Below, piece by piece: positions 16,333 to 24,942 of a stretch of DNA of 64,000 nt. A program made the position numbers and the translations under genes. This DNA is from Lentisphaeria bacterium UBA4640 (GTDB lineage: Bacteria; Verrucomicrobiota; Lentisphaeria; Victivallales; UBA1829): NCBI GenBank assembly GCA_002405835.1, contig DHMO01000070.1, positions 29,609 to 93,608 of the forward strand. Direction: 5' to 3'. The first letter of the stretch is position 1; every line of letters begins with the position of its first letter. Under the pieces are notes generated by a model. The model saw only the letters and a list, made by a program, of their open reading frames with translations. It was not told the origin of the DNA and ran no database searches.

Positions 16333-17153
16333 GCAAGTGCAACCGCCACAGCCGTTTCCCGATGGTCGTGACTCTCATCACGCTCATCTTCTTCTACGCT
16401 CCGCTGATCATCGTGGCGACAGCCTCCTTCAACGCCAGCAAATACGGCGGGCGATGGACGGGCTTTTCGCTGAAATGGTATCAGAAGCTCTTCAGCGACT
16501 ATTCGATCTGGGAGGCCCTTTCCAACACCCTGATCATCGCGCTGATCGCAACATTCTTCTCCACGCTCCTCGGCACGCTCGCCGCTCTGGCACTGCACCG
16601 GAGCCGCAGCAAATTCCGCGGACTCTACTACGCGCTCGTCTATTCCCCGCTCGTGGTCCCCGACATCCTCCTCGGAATCAGCCTGCTCCTCCTCTTCGTC
16701 AGCATTCTCTCCGTCTGCGGCGCATGGGTCGAACAGCTCACGGGAATCAAAATGGAGCTCGGAATGACAACCATCATCATCGCGCACATCACCTTCTGCA
16801 TGAGCTACGTGACAATGGTGGTGCTCGGACGTCTCCAGGACTTTGATTCCTCGTTGATTGAAGCCGCTCAGGACCTCGGCGCAAACAGTCTTCAGACTTT
16901 CTTCAAAGTGACCCTTCCGGTCATTTCACCCGGAGTGATTGCGGGCGCGCTGTTCGCTTTCACTCTGTCGATCGACGATTTTGTCATCACGTTCTTCGTC
17001 AAGGGAGCGGGAGACACGACACTGCCGATCTACATTCAGAGCGCAATGCGGCGCGGAACACCCGCCGTCATCAACGCCCTGTCGGTGGTGTTTCTGATCT
17101 TCACGTTCGTCCTTGTGTTTATCAGCCAAAAACTATTGGAGCCAAAAAAATGA
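16329..17153 (+). CDS. potC: Spermidine/putrescine ABC transporter permease PotC
   Basis: Second permease subunit, 274 residues, about six helices. The EAA loop reads LIEAAQDLGANSLQTFFKVTLP near 177-198, and FTLSIDDFVITFFVKGAGDTTLP near 217-239 is the conserved PotC/PotI segment. Start ATG overlaps the potB stop, and its own stop overlaps the potD start, so the three are translated in a coupled way. Confidence 0.94.
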   Translation: MSKCNRHSRFPMVVTLITLIFFYAPLIIVATASFNASKYGGRWTGFSLKWYQKLFSDYSIWEALSNTLIIALIATFFSTLLGTLAALALHRSRSKFRGLYYALVYSPLVVPDILLGISLLLLFVSILSVCGAWVEQLTGIKMELGMTTIIIAHITFCMSYVTMVVLGRLQDFDSSLIEAAQDLGANSLQTFFKVTLPVISPGVIAGALFAFTLSIDDFVITFFVKGAGDTTLPIYIQSAMRRGTPAVINALSVVFLIFTFVLVFISQKLLEPKK

Positions 17154-18184
17154 AGAAAACACTGTTCCTCGCCGGAATGGTCCTCGCCGCGCTTCTCGCA
17201 GTCTCCTGCGGAAAGCCCAAGCAAGTCCTCCACATCTACAACTGGGGTGACTACATCTCCAACGATGTCGTCAAAAAATTTGAGAAGGAGTTCAACTGTA
17301 AAGTAAAAGTTGACGTTTTCGACTCCAACGAAGCGATGTACGCCAAGCTCAAAGCCGGTGCAGGCGGCTACGACATCATCGTCCCCTCCTCCTACATGGC
17401 GGAACTCATGCAGCGTCAGGACATGCTCCTCACGCTCGACCACTCCAAGCTCCCGAACGTCGACAAGTACATTGACCAGTCCTACATCAAATACTCGCTC
17501 GACAAAAAACTTGAGTACACCGTTCCCTACTTCGCCAGCTTCACAGGCATCGGCTACAACAAGGATAAAGTCAAAAACTTCGAGCCGACCTGGCGCATGT
17601 TCGAACGTCCCGAACTCAAAAACCGCACCTCCCTGCTGAACGACCAGCGCGAAGTCCTCGGCGTCGCCCTCCGCACTCTCGGATTCGACGTCAACTCCAC
17701 CAAACAGGAGGAGATCGACAAGGCCGTGGAACTCGTCCAGACCTGGAAAAAGCAGATCGCCAAGTTTGAAGTCGACGACGCCAAGCGCGCGCTTGCTTCC
17801 GGCGAATTCAATATGATCCAGACCTACAGCGGCGACATGCTTCAGGTCTCCGCAGAGAATCCCTCCATCGTGTTCGTGATCCCGAAAGAAGGCTCAACCT
17901 TCACGTTCGACAACTTCGCGATTCTGAAAAACAGTCCGAATCCCGATCTTGCACACAAATTCATCGACTTCATCTACCGTCCGGAAATCTCCGCCGAAAA
18001 CATGGATGAAATCATGTACGTCACCCCGAACACCGAAGGCATGAAGCTCGTCAGCGATGCTCTCCGCAAGAACCCCGCATTCATGCTTCCCGAATCCGTC
18101 CGTGCAACCTGCACCGCGCTTCAGGATCTCGGCGCCGACAACGGAAAGTTCATCAAGGCATGGGATAAGATCCGTCAGGAATAA
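17150..18184 (+). CDS. potD: Spermidine/putrescine-binding lipoprotein PotD
   Basis: Extracytoplasmic solute-binding protein, 344 residues, lipoprotein with the lipobox at LLAVSC (Cys near 20). It begins LHIYNWGDYISNDVVKKFEKE, the hallmark of PotD/PotF polyamine receptors, and has YDIIVPSSYMAELM near 75 and a C-terminal region ending in WDKIRQE. Lipid anchoring would hold it at the membrane surface for delivery to PotBC. It is the last gene of the operon, followed by a strong terminator at 18206. Confidence 0.94.
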   Translation: MKKTLFLAGMVLAALLAVSCGKPKQVLHIYNWGDYISNDVVKKFEKEFNCKVKVDVFDSNEAMYAKLKAGAGGYDIIVPSSYMAELMQRQDMLLTLDHSKLPNVDKYIDQSYIKYSLDKKLEYTVPYFASFTGIGYNKDKVKNFEPTWRMFERPELKNRTSLLNDQREVLGVALRTLGFDVNSTKQEEIDKAVELVQTWKKQIAKFEVDDAKRALASGEFNMIQTYSGDMLQVSAENPSIVFVIPKEGSTFTFDNFAILKNSPNPDLAHKFIDFIYRPEISAENMDEIMYVTPNTEGMKLVSDALRKNPAFMLPESVRATCTALQDLGADNGKFIKAWDKIRQE

Positions 18185-18205
18185 TCCCTCCCCGCCTGTT
18201 CTCTC

Positions 18206-18242
18206 AAGAGGCTGTCCCCTGCAACGGACAGCCTCTTTTTTT
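18206..18242 (+). terminator. Intrinsic terminator of potABCD
   Basis: AAGAGGCTGTCC pairs perfectly with GGACAGCCTCTT around an 8 nt loop, followed by a T-run. Confidence 0.92.
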
Positions 18243-18257
18243 GCCCTGAATGGGCAT

Positions 18258-18296
18258 AAAAAAACCCCGCCTCCGGCACAATGCCAAAGACGGGGG
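18258..18296 (-). terminator. Intrinsic terminator of the Gfo/Idh gene
   Basis: On the minus strand a 14 bp stem with G-T pairs (CCCCGTCTTTGGCA with TGCCGGAGGCGGGG) is followed by seven T. It lies 15 nt past the oxidoreductase stop. Confidence 0.88.
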
Positions 18297-18311
18297 AAAA
18301 GGAAGTCAGAC

Positions 18312-19616
18312 TCAGTGAGACATCACTTCGGAAAGATCAATGATCTGACCGGAGGTGATGGACTTGAACACCGCGTCGCCGATGGAGATCGCGGCAAGAC
18401 CGTCGCGGGAATTCGCGAGGATATCATACGGACGATCTTCTTCAACTCCGAGGAAGACGTCTTCCTGGATGCCGGAGTCGCCGCCGCCGTGTCCGCCGAT
18501 GCCCGGCCGGACCGAGAGACGCTCGCGGGAACCGAAGATCGGGTAGTAGTCAACGTAGTGGTCGTGTTCACGCGGGCACGGGAACGCGGTTGCGCCCGCA
18601 CCGCCCCACTCTTCCGCCTCAATGCGTCCGTGGGTTCCGTTGATCGCCAGACGGTAGCCCTCGTACGGAGTCGAGAAGTTCGCGGAATAGTTCAGAAGCA
18701 CGCCGTTTGCATATTTGACGTCCGCAACGATGGTGTCCTGGATATTGATTTCGGAATCAAAGATGCACATGTCGGGACGGTAGATCGACGGGGTGTAAAG
18801 AACGCCCTTGCTCTCATCGAAGTTGTCGAGGTGGTCGTCATGAACCTTGGTGACGGTTGCACGGGATTCCCAGCGGTTCTTGTATGCGCATTTTCTGCGT
18901 TCCGTGCAGTCGGAGCAGTGGCGTCCGTCTTTCCTGGAGGGATTGAACGGACCGTTCGGACCGTAGTGATTCAGAGCGCCGAACGCATGGACCAGCTGCG
19001 GATCCGGGCTGCCGATCCACCAGTTGACGAGGTCGAAGTGATGGCTCGCCTTGTGAATCGAAAGGCTTCCGGAGTTTTCACGCATGCGGTTCCAGCGGTT
19101 GAAGTAGCTCGAACCGTGCTTGATGTCAATGTACCAGTTGAGGTCGACGTGGGTGACGCGGCCGATCTTGCCGGCAAGAACCAGCTCGCGGAGGAGTTTG
19201 TGCTGCGGATTGTAGCGGTAGTTGAAGGTGCAGGTGACTTTGCCTTTGGATTTCTTTTCCGCTTCGCGGACCTTGATGGCGTCTTCCCAGCAGGTCGTCA
19301 TCGGTTTTTCTGTGACAACATCAAGTCCCTTTTCGAGAGCTTTGAGGATGTAAGTGACATGGTAGCAGTCGCGGCAGACGACGAAAATGACGTCCGGCTT
19401 GGTCTCTTCGACCATCTTGTCGAATTCATCCGGCATGTAGGTCGGAACATTTGCGGATTCAGGAATCTCGCGCTTGCAGACGGTAAAACGGAGCGGGTCG
19501 ATGTCCAGCATTCCGACGAATTCAGCGGCGTTCGCGAACTCATGGTACATCGGCTGAATCCACATCTGGATCGCGCGTCCGGAAACTCCGCAGACGGCAT
19601 AACGGCGTTTTGTCAT
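18312..19616 (-). CDS. Gfo/Idh/MocA-family oxidoreductase
   Basis: Predicted NAD(P)-dependent sugar or inositol dehydrogenase, 434 residues. An N-terminal Rossmann fold starts AVCGVSGR, with the family motif TEKPMTT near 102 providing the catalytic Lys of EKP, and NYRYNP near 131. The C-terminal substrate domain contains an unusual cysteine cluster, CSDCTERRKC near 230, perhaps a metal site. No signal peptide is seen. A LacI-type operator lies in its promoter spacer, and a sialate O-acetylesterase is divergently transcribed, so a role in catabolism of a decorated sugar is likely. AAGGAGG precedes the ATG. Confidence 0.9.
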   Translation of the reverse strand: MTKRRYAVCGVSGRAIQMWIQPMYHEFANAAEFVGMLDIDPLRFTVCKREIPESANVPTYMPDEFDKMVEETKPDVIFVVCRDCYHVTYILKALEKGLDVVTEKPMTTCWEDAIKVREAEKKSKGKVTCTFNYRYNPQHKLLRELVLAGKIGRVTHVDLNWYIDIKHGSSYFNRWNRMRENSGSLSIHKASHHFDLVNWWIGSPDPQLVHAFGALNHYGPNGPFNPSRKDGRHCSDCTERRKCAYKNRWESRATVTKVHDDHLDNFDESKGVLYTPSIYRPDMCIFDSEINIQDTIVADVKYANGVLLNYSANFSTPYEGYRLAINGTHGRIEAEEWGGAGATAFPCPREHDHYVDYYPIFGSRERLSVRPGIGGHGGGDSGIQEDVFLGVEEDRPYDILANSRDGLAAISIGDAVFKSITSGQIIDLSEVMSH

Positions 19617-19699
19617 AATCTTCCTCCTTGAGTGGTTGTTTTATGGATTCTCCAGACAATTTTCCGCATATCCGGAGCGTCCTTCATGACAATGGAATA

Positions 19700-19727
19700 A
19701 ATATACTGCCAACGTTGGCAATGTCAA
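19700..19727 (-). promoter_or_regulatory. Promoter of the Gfo/Idh gene with operator in its spacer
   Basis: Minus strand TTGACA (19727-19722), 16 nt, TATATT (19705-19700). The spacer consists almost wholly of the palindrome at 19707-19720. Confidence 0.8.
19707..19720. promoter_or_regulatory. LacI/GalR-type operator palindrome
   Basis: TGCCAACGTTGGCA is a perfect 14 bp palindrome with the central CG typical of LacI/GalR-family operators. Its position between -35 and -10 would block transcription when bound. No regulator gene lies in the window. Confidence 0.75.
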
Positions 19728-19778
19728 GTCTTTTTCCGATTTTTTTTTCAGAAAAAGCGTTTTTCATGCTTCCGCTGT

Positions 19779-19807
19779 TTGCATTTTCAATTCCCCGGTT
19801 TTATATT
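19779..19807 (+). promoter_or_regulatory. Promoter of the sialate O-acetylesterase gene
   Basis: TTGCAT (19779-19784), 17 nt, TATATT (19802-19807); predicted start near 19814, about 50 nt before the ATG. It lies 60-100 bp from the palindrome, close enough for shared control. Confidence 0.65.
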
Positions 19808-19862
19808 TAAACCACCGTTATGGAAAACAGAAAAACCTCAACAAAACAAAGAGAATATGCAA

Positions 19863-21980
19863 ATGAAAAAACTGTTGTATGCCGCGCTTTCCGTGTCGGC
19901 CGCTCTCATGCTCGGCGCATGTGCTCTGTTCACCTCATGCCCGGAAGGAAATGCGGAAAGTTTTGCCGTGAACAATGTTTACGGCAGCCACATGGTGCTT
20001 CAGCGCCAGAAACCGATCCGCATCGTCGGAACCGCTCCCGCGGGAAAGAGCGTCAAGGTCACGCTCGCGGGGAAATCGGTCAATGCCGTTGCAAATGATC
20101 ACGGCGTATGGGAAGCGGTTCTGCCCGCAATGCAGGCCGGCGGACCCTACACGGTCGTCGTCACCGGCGCTCCGGGAACAACCCCCATTTCATTCGATGA
20201 CGTGCTTATCGGCGAAGTCTGGGTCTGCTCCGGTCAGTCCAATATGGAAATGCCCGTCTGGAGCAACGGCCAATTCTGGCGCAGCAAAAACGGACTCGAA
20301 GAGGCGAAGAACGCCAACTTCCCGAACATCCGTCTGTTCAGAGTCAACCGCACCGTCTCCCCCGGCGTCGAATGTTCCGCAATCAAGGGAACCGGCTGGC
20401 AGCTCTGCGACACCGAAACCGTGCAGCCGTTCAGCGCGCTCGGATTCTATTTCGGACGTGAACTCAACCACGACCTCAATGTCCCGGTCGGGCTCATCAG
20501 CACAAACTGGGGCGGAACGCGCGTCGAACCCTGGATCAGCAAAGCCGGTTATCAGTCCGCTGAACGCGGCAGAGAACTCTCGCAGATCGCCGGCGTGGAA
20601 AATCCCGAATTCATCCGCAACGAAAAAGCTCGTCTGAAAGCCCTGCGCGACAAAGCCAACGCCGCTTTCAACGCCTGGTACAAGAACTTCTTCGCGCTCT
20701 ATGACGCTCAGGTCAAAGCCGCCGCGAACTGGAAAGACCACGATTTCAACGCTTCCTCCTGGGCAGACGCCAAAGTCCCCGGACTCATTGATTCCAAAAT
20801 CGACGGCGTCGTCTGGTTCCGCCGCAACATTGAAATCCCCGCCGACTGGGCCGGAAAAGATCTCACGCTCTCACTCGGCACCGTCGATGACTGCGACGAG
20901 ACCTTCTTCAACGGCGTCAAGATCGGCGCAACCGGTCCCGACACCCCGAATTACTGGAGCTTCAAACGCCGCTACAAAGTTCCCGGAAAACTTGTCAAAG
21001 CCGGCAAAAACACGCTCGCGGTCCGCGTCATCGACCTCTTCGCCGACGGAGGATTCACCTCTTCCGCAAAAGAAATTTACATTCAGAACGGCAACGACGT
21101 CAAGTCCCGCATCGCGCTTGCCGGAGTTTGGAAGAGCAAAGTCGAATTCGCCGCGGATCTGAAAAAAGTTGGAGAGCGTCCCTCCGTTGAAGTGGTGGCC
21201 GCCGCCTCCTCTCCGCAGTTCCCGGCGACCCTCTACAACGCCATGATGGCCCCCTGGATCGTCTATCCGGTCCGCGGCGCCATCTGGTATCAGGGTGAAT
21301 CCAACGCTGGAGGATGGGTTGATTACATGACGCTGTTCCCCCTGCTCATCAAGGACTGGCGCGCAAAATGGAACGATCCGGCAATGCCGTTCGTCTTTGT
21401 CCAGCTGGCCGCATTCGAGCGCCACACCCCGGCCAAGCCGCTCGCGGATGACTTCTGGAAGAAACTCCAGCCCTCCGATCCCTCCTGGGCGAAACTCCGC
21501 GAAGTCCAGACCGCAACGCTCAATCTTCCCAACACCGGAATGGCGGTTGCAATCGATATCGGCAACCACTCGGACATTCACCCGAACGACAAGCAGACTC
21601 TCGCAAAGCGCGTCGCCGCCGAAGCGGAACGTCTCGCTTACGGACGCAAGGGCATCACCGCAGGACCGATGTATGAATCCATGAAGATCGAAGGAAACGC
21701 AATCCGTCTCGGCTTCACGAACGTCGGCAAAGGACTCGTCGCCAAAGGCGGCAAAAAACTCAACTGTTTCGCCATCGCCGGAAAAGACGGCAAGTTCGTC
21801 TGGGCGAACGCGCGCATCGAAGGCGCCAGCGTCCTGGTCTGGGCGGATTCCGTCAAAGAACCCGTTGCAGTCCGTTACGCATGGTCCGGCTATCCGGGCA
21901 ACCCGAACTTCTACAACGAAGAAGGGTTCCCCGCCTGTCCGTTCCGCACGGATATGCCCGGTTACCTGCTGAAGAAATAA
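19863..21980 (+). CDS. Sialate O-acetylesterase-like SGNH lipoprotein
   Basis: Secreted esterase of about 705 residues that would remove O-acetyl groups from sialic acid or similar glycans. The signal peptide ends in a lipobox-like LMLGAC (Cys near 18). The SGNH core is split: Ser in VCSGQSNMEMP near 120-130, WYQGESNAGG near 474 and the Asp-His pair in NHSDIHPNDKQ near 567. A beta-galactosidase-type jelly-roll insert (about 290-400, WFRRNIEIPADWAGKDL) sits between. ATG 19863 has GAGAA upstream; an in-frame ATG lies 6 nt earlier. A terminator follows. It pairs with the divergent oxidoreductase as a small glycan-use locus. Confidence 0.9.
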   Translation: MKKLLYAALSVSAALMLGACALFTSCPEGNAESFAVNNVYGSHMVLQRQKPIRIVGTAPAGKSVKVTLAGKSVNAVANDHGVWEAVLPAMQAGGPYTVVVTGAPGTTPISFDDVLIGEVWVCSGQSNMEMPVWSNGQFWRSKNGLEEAKNANFPNIRLFRVNRTVSPGVECSAIKGTGWQLCDTETVQPFSALGFYFGRELNHDLNVPVGLISTNWGGTRVEPWISKAGYQSAERGRELSQIAGVENPEFIRNEKARLKALRDKANAAFNAWYKNFFALYDAQVKAAANWKDHDFNASSWADAKVPGLIDSKIDGVVWFRRNIEIPADWAGKDLTLSLGTVDDCDETFFNGVKIGATGPDTPNYWSFKRRYKVPGKLVKAGKNTLAVRVIDLFADGGFTSSAKEIYIQNGNDVKSRIALAGVWKSKVEFAADLKKVGERPSVEVVAAASSPQFPATLYNAMMAPWIVYPVRGAIWYQGESNAGGWVDYMTLFPLLIKDWRAKWNDPAMPFVFVQLAAFERHTPAKPLADDFWKKLQPSDPSWAKLREVQTATLNLPNTGMAVAIDIGNHSDIHPNDKQTLAKRVAAEAERLAYGRKGITAGPMYESMKIEGNAIRLGFTNVGKGLVAKGGKKLNCFAIAGKDGKFVWANARIEGASVLVWADSVKEPVAVRYAWSGYPGNPNFYNEEGFPACPFRTDMPGYLLKK

Positions 21981-22003
21981 CTCTTCCGCTCCGTTTTCTT
22001 CTC

Positions 22004-22048
22004 AGCCTCCGCTTCTGCGATTTTCAGAAGCGGAGGTTGATTTTTTTT
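22004..22048 (+). terminator. Intrinsic terminator of the O-acetylesterase gene
   Basis: CCTCCGCTTCTG and CAGAAGCGGAGG form a perfect 12 bp stem with a 7 nt loop, then TTGATTTTTTTT. The T-run doubles as part of the next promoter. Confidence 0.92.
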
Positions 22049-22064
22049 CCTTGCATGCTATATT
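22037..22064 (+). promoter_or_regulatory. Promoter of the HAD phosphatase-MATE operon
   Basis: TTGATT (22037-22042), 16 nt, TATATT (22059-22064) with extended TGC. The -35 overlaps the T-run of the preceding terminator. Confidence 0.65.
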
Positions 22065-22091
22065 ATGCGCCTGAAAACAGAGGGCTTTCCC

Positions 22092-22886
22092 ATGATAAAA
22101 CTCATCGCCGCCGATATGGACGGTACTCTGCTCAACAGCCGCAAACAGCTCCCCGGAGACACCTTCCCCATTCTCAATGAACTTTGGAAGCGCAACATCG
22201 CATTCGTCGCCGCCAGCGGACGCCAGTACTACAATCTGCGCAACGTCTTCGCACCCGTCGCCGACCGGCTCTACTATTTCTCCGAAAACGGGGCTATCGT
22301 CTTCCGCGGCTCCGAAAATCTCTACTGCAGCGAACTGATGCACGACGCAATCGAACGCGTTCTGGCTCTCACCGCTCAGGTTCCCGGCGCACACCCCGTC
22401 CTCTGCGGACTCGACAGCGCGTATCTTGCGGAAGATGATGAGGATTTCATCACAAATACGGGTTACTACTACGCAAAGCTCCGGCATCTTTCCGATCTGC
22501 ATGAGGCGATGAAACTGGACAAGATCTGCAAGATCGCCATCTACTCCCGCAGTGCGGAGCCGACGGTCTATCCCGCGCTCAAAAAGCTGGAACCGGAATT
22601 CGCGGTTGCGCTCTCCGGCAGCACCTGGGTCGACGTGATGAATCCGGATGTTTCCAAAGGCGCCGCGCTCGCGGTTCTCTGCGCAAAACTCGGAATCGCC
22701 GCCGAAGAGTGCATGGTGTTCGGCGATTACCTCAACGATCTCTCCATGCTCCGCGCATGTCCCAACAGCTATGCGATGAAAAACGCCCATCCCGCACTGA
22801 AATCCGCAGCCGCCCATATCACGGACGAGGACAATGACCACGACGGAGTGCTCCGCGTTCTCCGCCGCGAATTCAATCTCATCTGA
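22092..22886 (+). CDS. Cof-type HAD-superfamily phosphatase
   Basis: Predicted cytoplasmic sugar-phosphate phosphatase of 264 residues. HAD motif I is AADMDGTLLNS near 6-16 with both catalytic Asp, motif II is AASGRQYYN near 48, and motif IV is VFGDYLNDLSMLRAC near 209-223, the Cof-subfamily pattern. A large C2-type cap lies between. ATG 22092 is chosen because the family starts just before the IKLIAADMDG strand and GAGGG precedes it. MATE follows after 14 nt. Substrate is unknown. Confidence 0.92.
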   Translation: MIKLIAADMDGTLLNSRKQLPGDTFPILNELWKRNIAFVAASGRQYYNLRNVFAPVADRLYYFSENGAIVFRGSENLYCSELMHDAIERVLALTAQVPGAHPVLCGLDSAYLAEDDEDFITNTGYYYAKLRHLSDLHEAMKLDKICKIAIYSRSAEPTVYPALKKLEPEFAVALSGSTWVDVMNPDVSKGAALAVLCAKLGIAAEECMVFGDYLNDLSMLRACPNSYAMKNAHPALKSAAAHITDEDNDHDGVLRVLRREFNLI

Positions 22887-22900
22887 AACGGAGGTTCCCC

Positions 22901-24268
22901 ATGGTTAAAGACATGACGACCGGAAGCCCGGCCAAACTGATTCTCTTTTTCACGCTCCCGCTTCTGGTCGGCAACATCTTCCAGCAGCTTTACAACATGG
23001 CGGATACGATCATCGTCGGCCGCACGCTCGGCTACAAGGCGCTCGCCGCGGTCGGCGGCTCCTCCGGTTCGATCATGTTCCTCGTCTTCGGATTCTTCTT
23101 CGGGCTGACCTGCGGACTCGCGGTCATCACCGCCCAGCGTTTCGGTGCGCACGATGAAGACGGCGTCCGCCGTTCGGTTGCCGCTTCGCTGGTCATGTGC
23201 ACCGTCATCACCGCCGCGGTGACTCTGCTCTGTGTGCTCGGAGCGCGCCCGGTGCTTGAGCTCATGCGCACGCCGGAAGATATCATCGACGAGACCTACA
23301 ACTATCTGATCGTCATGTTCTGGGGCGGCTGGACCATTGTTTTCTACGGAATGCTTTCGAGCATCATCCGCGCGCTCGGCGACAGCAGAACGCCGCTCTA
23401 CTTCCTGATCATCTCCTCCATTGTCAATGTCGTTCTTGATTTCTATTTCATCCTGAGTTTGAAAAGCGGCGTCGCGGGCGCGGCGTGGGCGACGGTGATC
23501 GCGCAGGGACTCTCCGGCGTCCTCTGTCTCGTCTACATGCTCCGCAAGTTCCCGATTCTGCGTCTGCACCGCCGCGACTGGATTTTCAATGCGCAGTTCT
23601 ACTGGGATCATCTCCGCGTGGCGCTCCCGATGGCGTTCCAGTTCTCCGTAACCGCTGTCGGCGTTCTCGTGCTCCAGACGGCGCTCAACGGCTTCGGCTC
23701 CGTTGCCGTCGCCGGATACACCGCCGCCGCGCGAATCGACCAGCTGGCAATTCAGCCGCTCTTCTCGTTCAGCATTGCAATGGCGACTTTCGCCGCGCAG
23801 AATTACGGAGCCGGCAACATCCCGCGCATCCGCGACGGCGTCTATAAATGCTCCGCAATGGCGCTCGGGTTCAGCGTTTTCGGAGGCGTTCTGCTGATTG
23901 CGTTCGCCTCTCCCATCACCGCGTGGTTCATCGGCGGATACGATGAGCAGGTCATACACTGTTCACAAATCTATCTGAACACAAATGCAAGCTGTTATGT
24001 GATTCTCGCCATGCTTCTGATCTACCGCAATGTCCAGCAGGGAATGGGACACTCCTTCATTCCGTTCATGGCGGGCGTCGTGGAACTGGTTCTCCGTGTA
24101 GTCGGAGCGTTCGGACTTGCCGTCTGGTTCGGCTATCCCGGAGTCTGTCTCTCCAACCCGCTCGCATGGATCGGCGCAACCGCAATTCTCGCATGGGACT
24201 ACTGCCGCACAATGAAAAAACTCCGCCGCGAATTCGCCGAAGGGCTTATCCGCCCGATTCACAGCTGA
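22901..24268 (+). CDS. MATE-family efflux transporter
   Basis: Multidrug/toxin exporter of 455 residues with twelve predicted helices in two homologous halves. Typical features are the opening MTTGSPAKLILFFTLP, the helix-1 segment NIFQQLYNMADTIIVGR near 26-42, and GYTAAARIDQLAIQP near 270 with its later AAQNYGAGN. It belongs to the DinF/NorM-like bacterial branch. GGAGG lies 7 nt before the ATG. It shares a transcript with the HAD phosphatase and is closed by a terminator at 24276. Confidence 0.93.
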   Translation: MVKDMTTGSPAKLILFFTLPLLVGNIFQQLYNMADTIIVGRTLGYKALAAVGGSSGSIMFLVFGFFFGLTCGLAVITAQRFGAHDEDGVRRSVAASLVMCTVITAAVTLLCVLGARPVLELMRTPEDIIDETYNYLIVMFWGGWTIVFYGMLSSIIRALGDSRTPLYFLIISSIVNVVLDFYFILSLKSGVAGAAWATVIAQGLSGVLCLVYMLRKFPILRLHRRDWIFNAQFYWDHLRVALPMAFQFSVTAVGVLVLQTALNGFGSVAVAGYTAAARIDQLAIQPLFSFSIAMATFAAQNYGAGNIPRIRDGVYKCSAMALGFSVFGGVLLIAFASPITAWFIGGYDEQVIHCSQIYLNTNASCYVILAMLLIYRNVQQGMGHSFIPFMAGVVELVLRVVGAFGLAVWFGYPGVCLSNPLAWIGATAILAWDYCRTMKKLRREFAEGLIRPIHS

Positions 24269-24275
24269 AGGGAAA

Positions 24276-24305
24276 ATCAGGCGCCCTTCCGCCTGATATT
24301 TTTTC
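24276..24305 (+). terminator. Intrinsic terminator of the HAD-MATE operon
   Basis: ATCAGGCG and CGCCTGAT form an 8 bp stem around CCCTTC, followed by ATTTTTT. Confidence 0.9.
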
Positions 24306-24317
24306 CAAAACGCTGTA

Positions 24318-24346
24318 TTGCAATTCCTTACATCACCGTGTATATT
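24318..24346 (+). promoter_or_regulatory. Promoter of the sigma factor-kinase operon, leaderless
   Basis: TTGCAA (24318-24323), 17 nt, TATATT (24341-24346). The ATG at 24355 begins 8 nt after the -10, so the transcript should start 0-3 nt before the start codon. Confidence 0.78.
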
Positions 24347-24354
24347 ACAGCACT

Positions 24355-24942
24355 ATGAATTATCCACCGACACAGAAAACTTTGCTTGAACGCGTACAGA
24401 ACGGCGATGAAATCTCCTGGGATGAATTTTACCGCCGCTACGCTCCCGTCATCCGCGCCGCCGGAAAAGGCGCGGGATTCAATGACGCCGAATGCGGCGA
24501 CCTCATCCAGACTGTCATGCTCAAGTTCTTCAGCAACGCCCGGACTTTCACCTACCGCGAAGGGCAAGTCAAATTCCGCACCTGGTTCGCGAGAATCATT
24601 CGCTCCGGCATCGTCGATCAGATCCGCGACGCCAGCAGACAGAAAAACCTCAATGCGGAAATTCCCGAACAGCCCGATCCGTTCGATGAAATCTTCCTCG
24701 AAGAATGGCGCAAAGCCGCCCTCGAAGAGGCAAAAGACGAACTCCGCTGCCGCGTCGATGAAAAGACCTGGCAGGCATTCGAAATGTACGGACTCCAGAA
24801 CCGCGACGCAAAACAGGTCGCGCTCATTCTCGGCGTGACGGTCAATCAGCTCTACGTTGCGAAAAACCGCTGCACCGCCATGCTCAAAAAAATCGTAAAA
24901 CACCACAACGAAGTCGACCCGGAGGCTCGAATTGAGCTATAA
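24355..24942 (+). CDS. Sigma-70 family (ECF-like) RNA polymerase sigma factor
   Basis: 195 residues. Region 2 covers about 15-95 (WDEFYRRYAPVIRAAGKGAG, then DLIQTVMLKFF and FRTWFARIIRSGIVDQIRD), and region 4 about 135-185 with a helix-turn-helix in DAKQVALILGVTVNQLYVAKNR. The length and lack of region 3 fit ECF-type factors, of the sort found next to Ser/Thr kinases in Planctomycetes, Verrucomicrobia and relatives. The start lacks a ribosome-binding site and lies at the predicted transcription start. Its 3' end overlaps the kinase gene by 11 nt, so the kinase may control its activity; this is inference. Confidence 0.87.
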   Translation: MNYPPTQKTLLERVQNGDEISWDEFYRRYAPVIRAAGKGAGFNDAECGDLIQTVMLKFFSNARTFTYREGQVKFRTWFARIIRSGIVDQIRDASRQKNLNAEIPEQPDPFDEIFLEEWRKAALEEAKDELRCRVDEKTWQAFEMYGLQNRDAKQVALILGVTVNQLYVAKNRCTAMLKKIVKHHNEVDPEARIEL

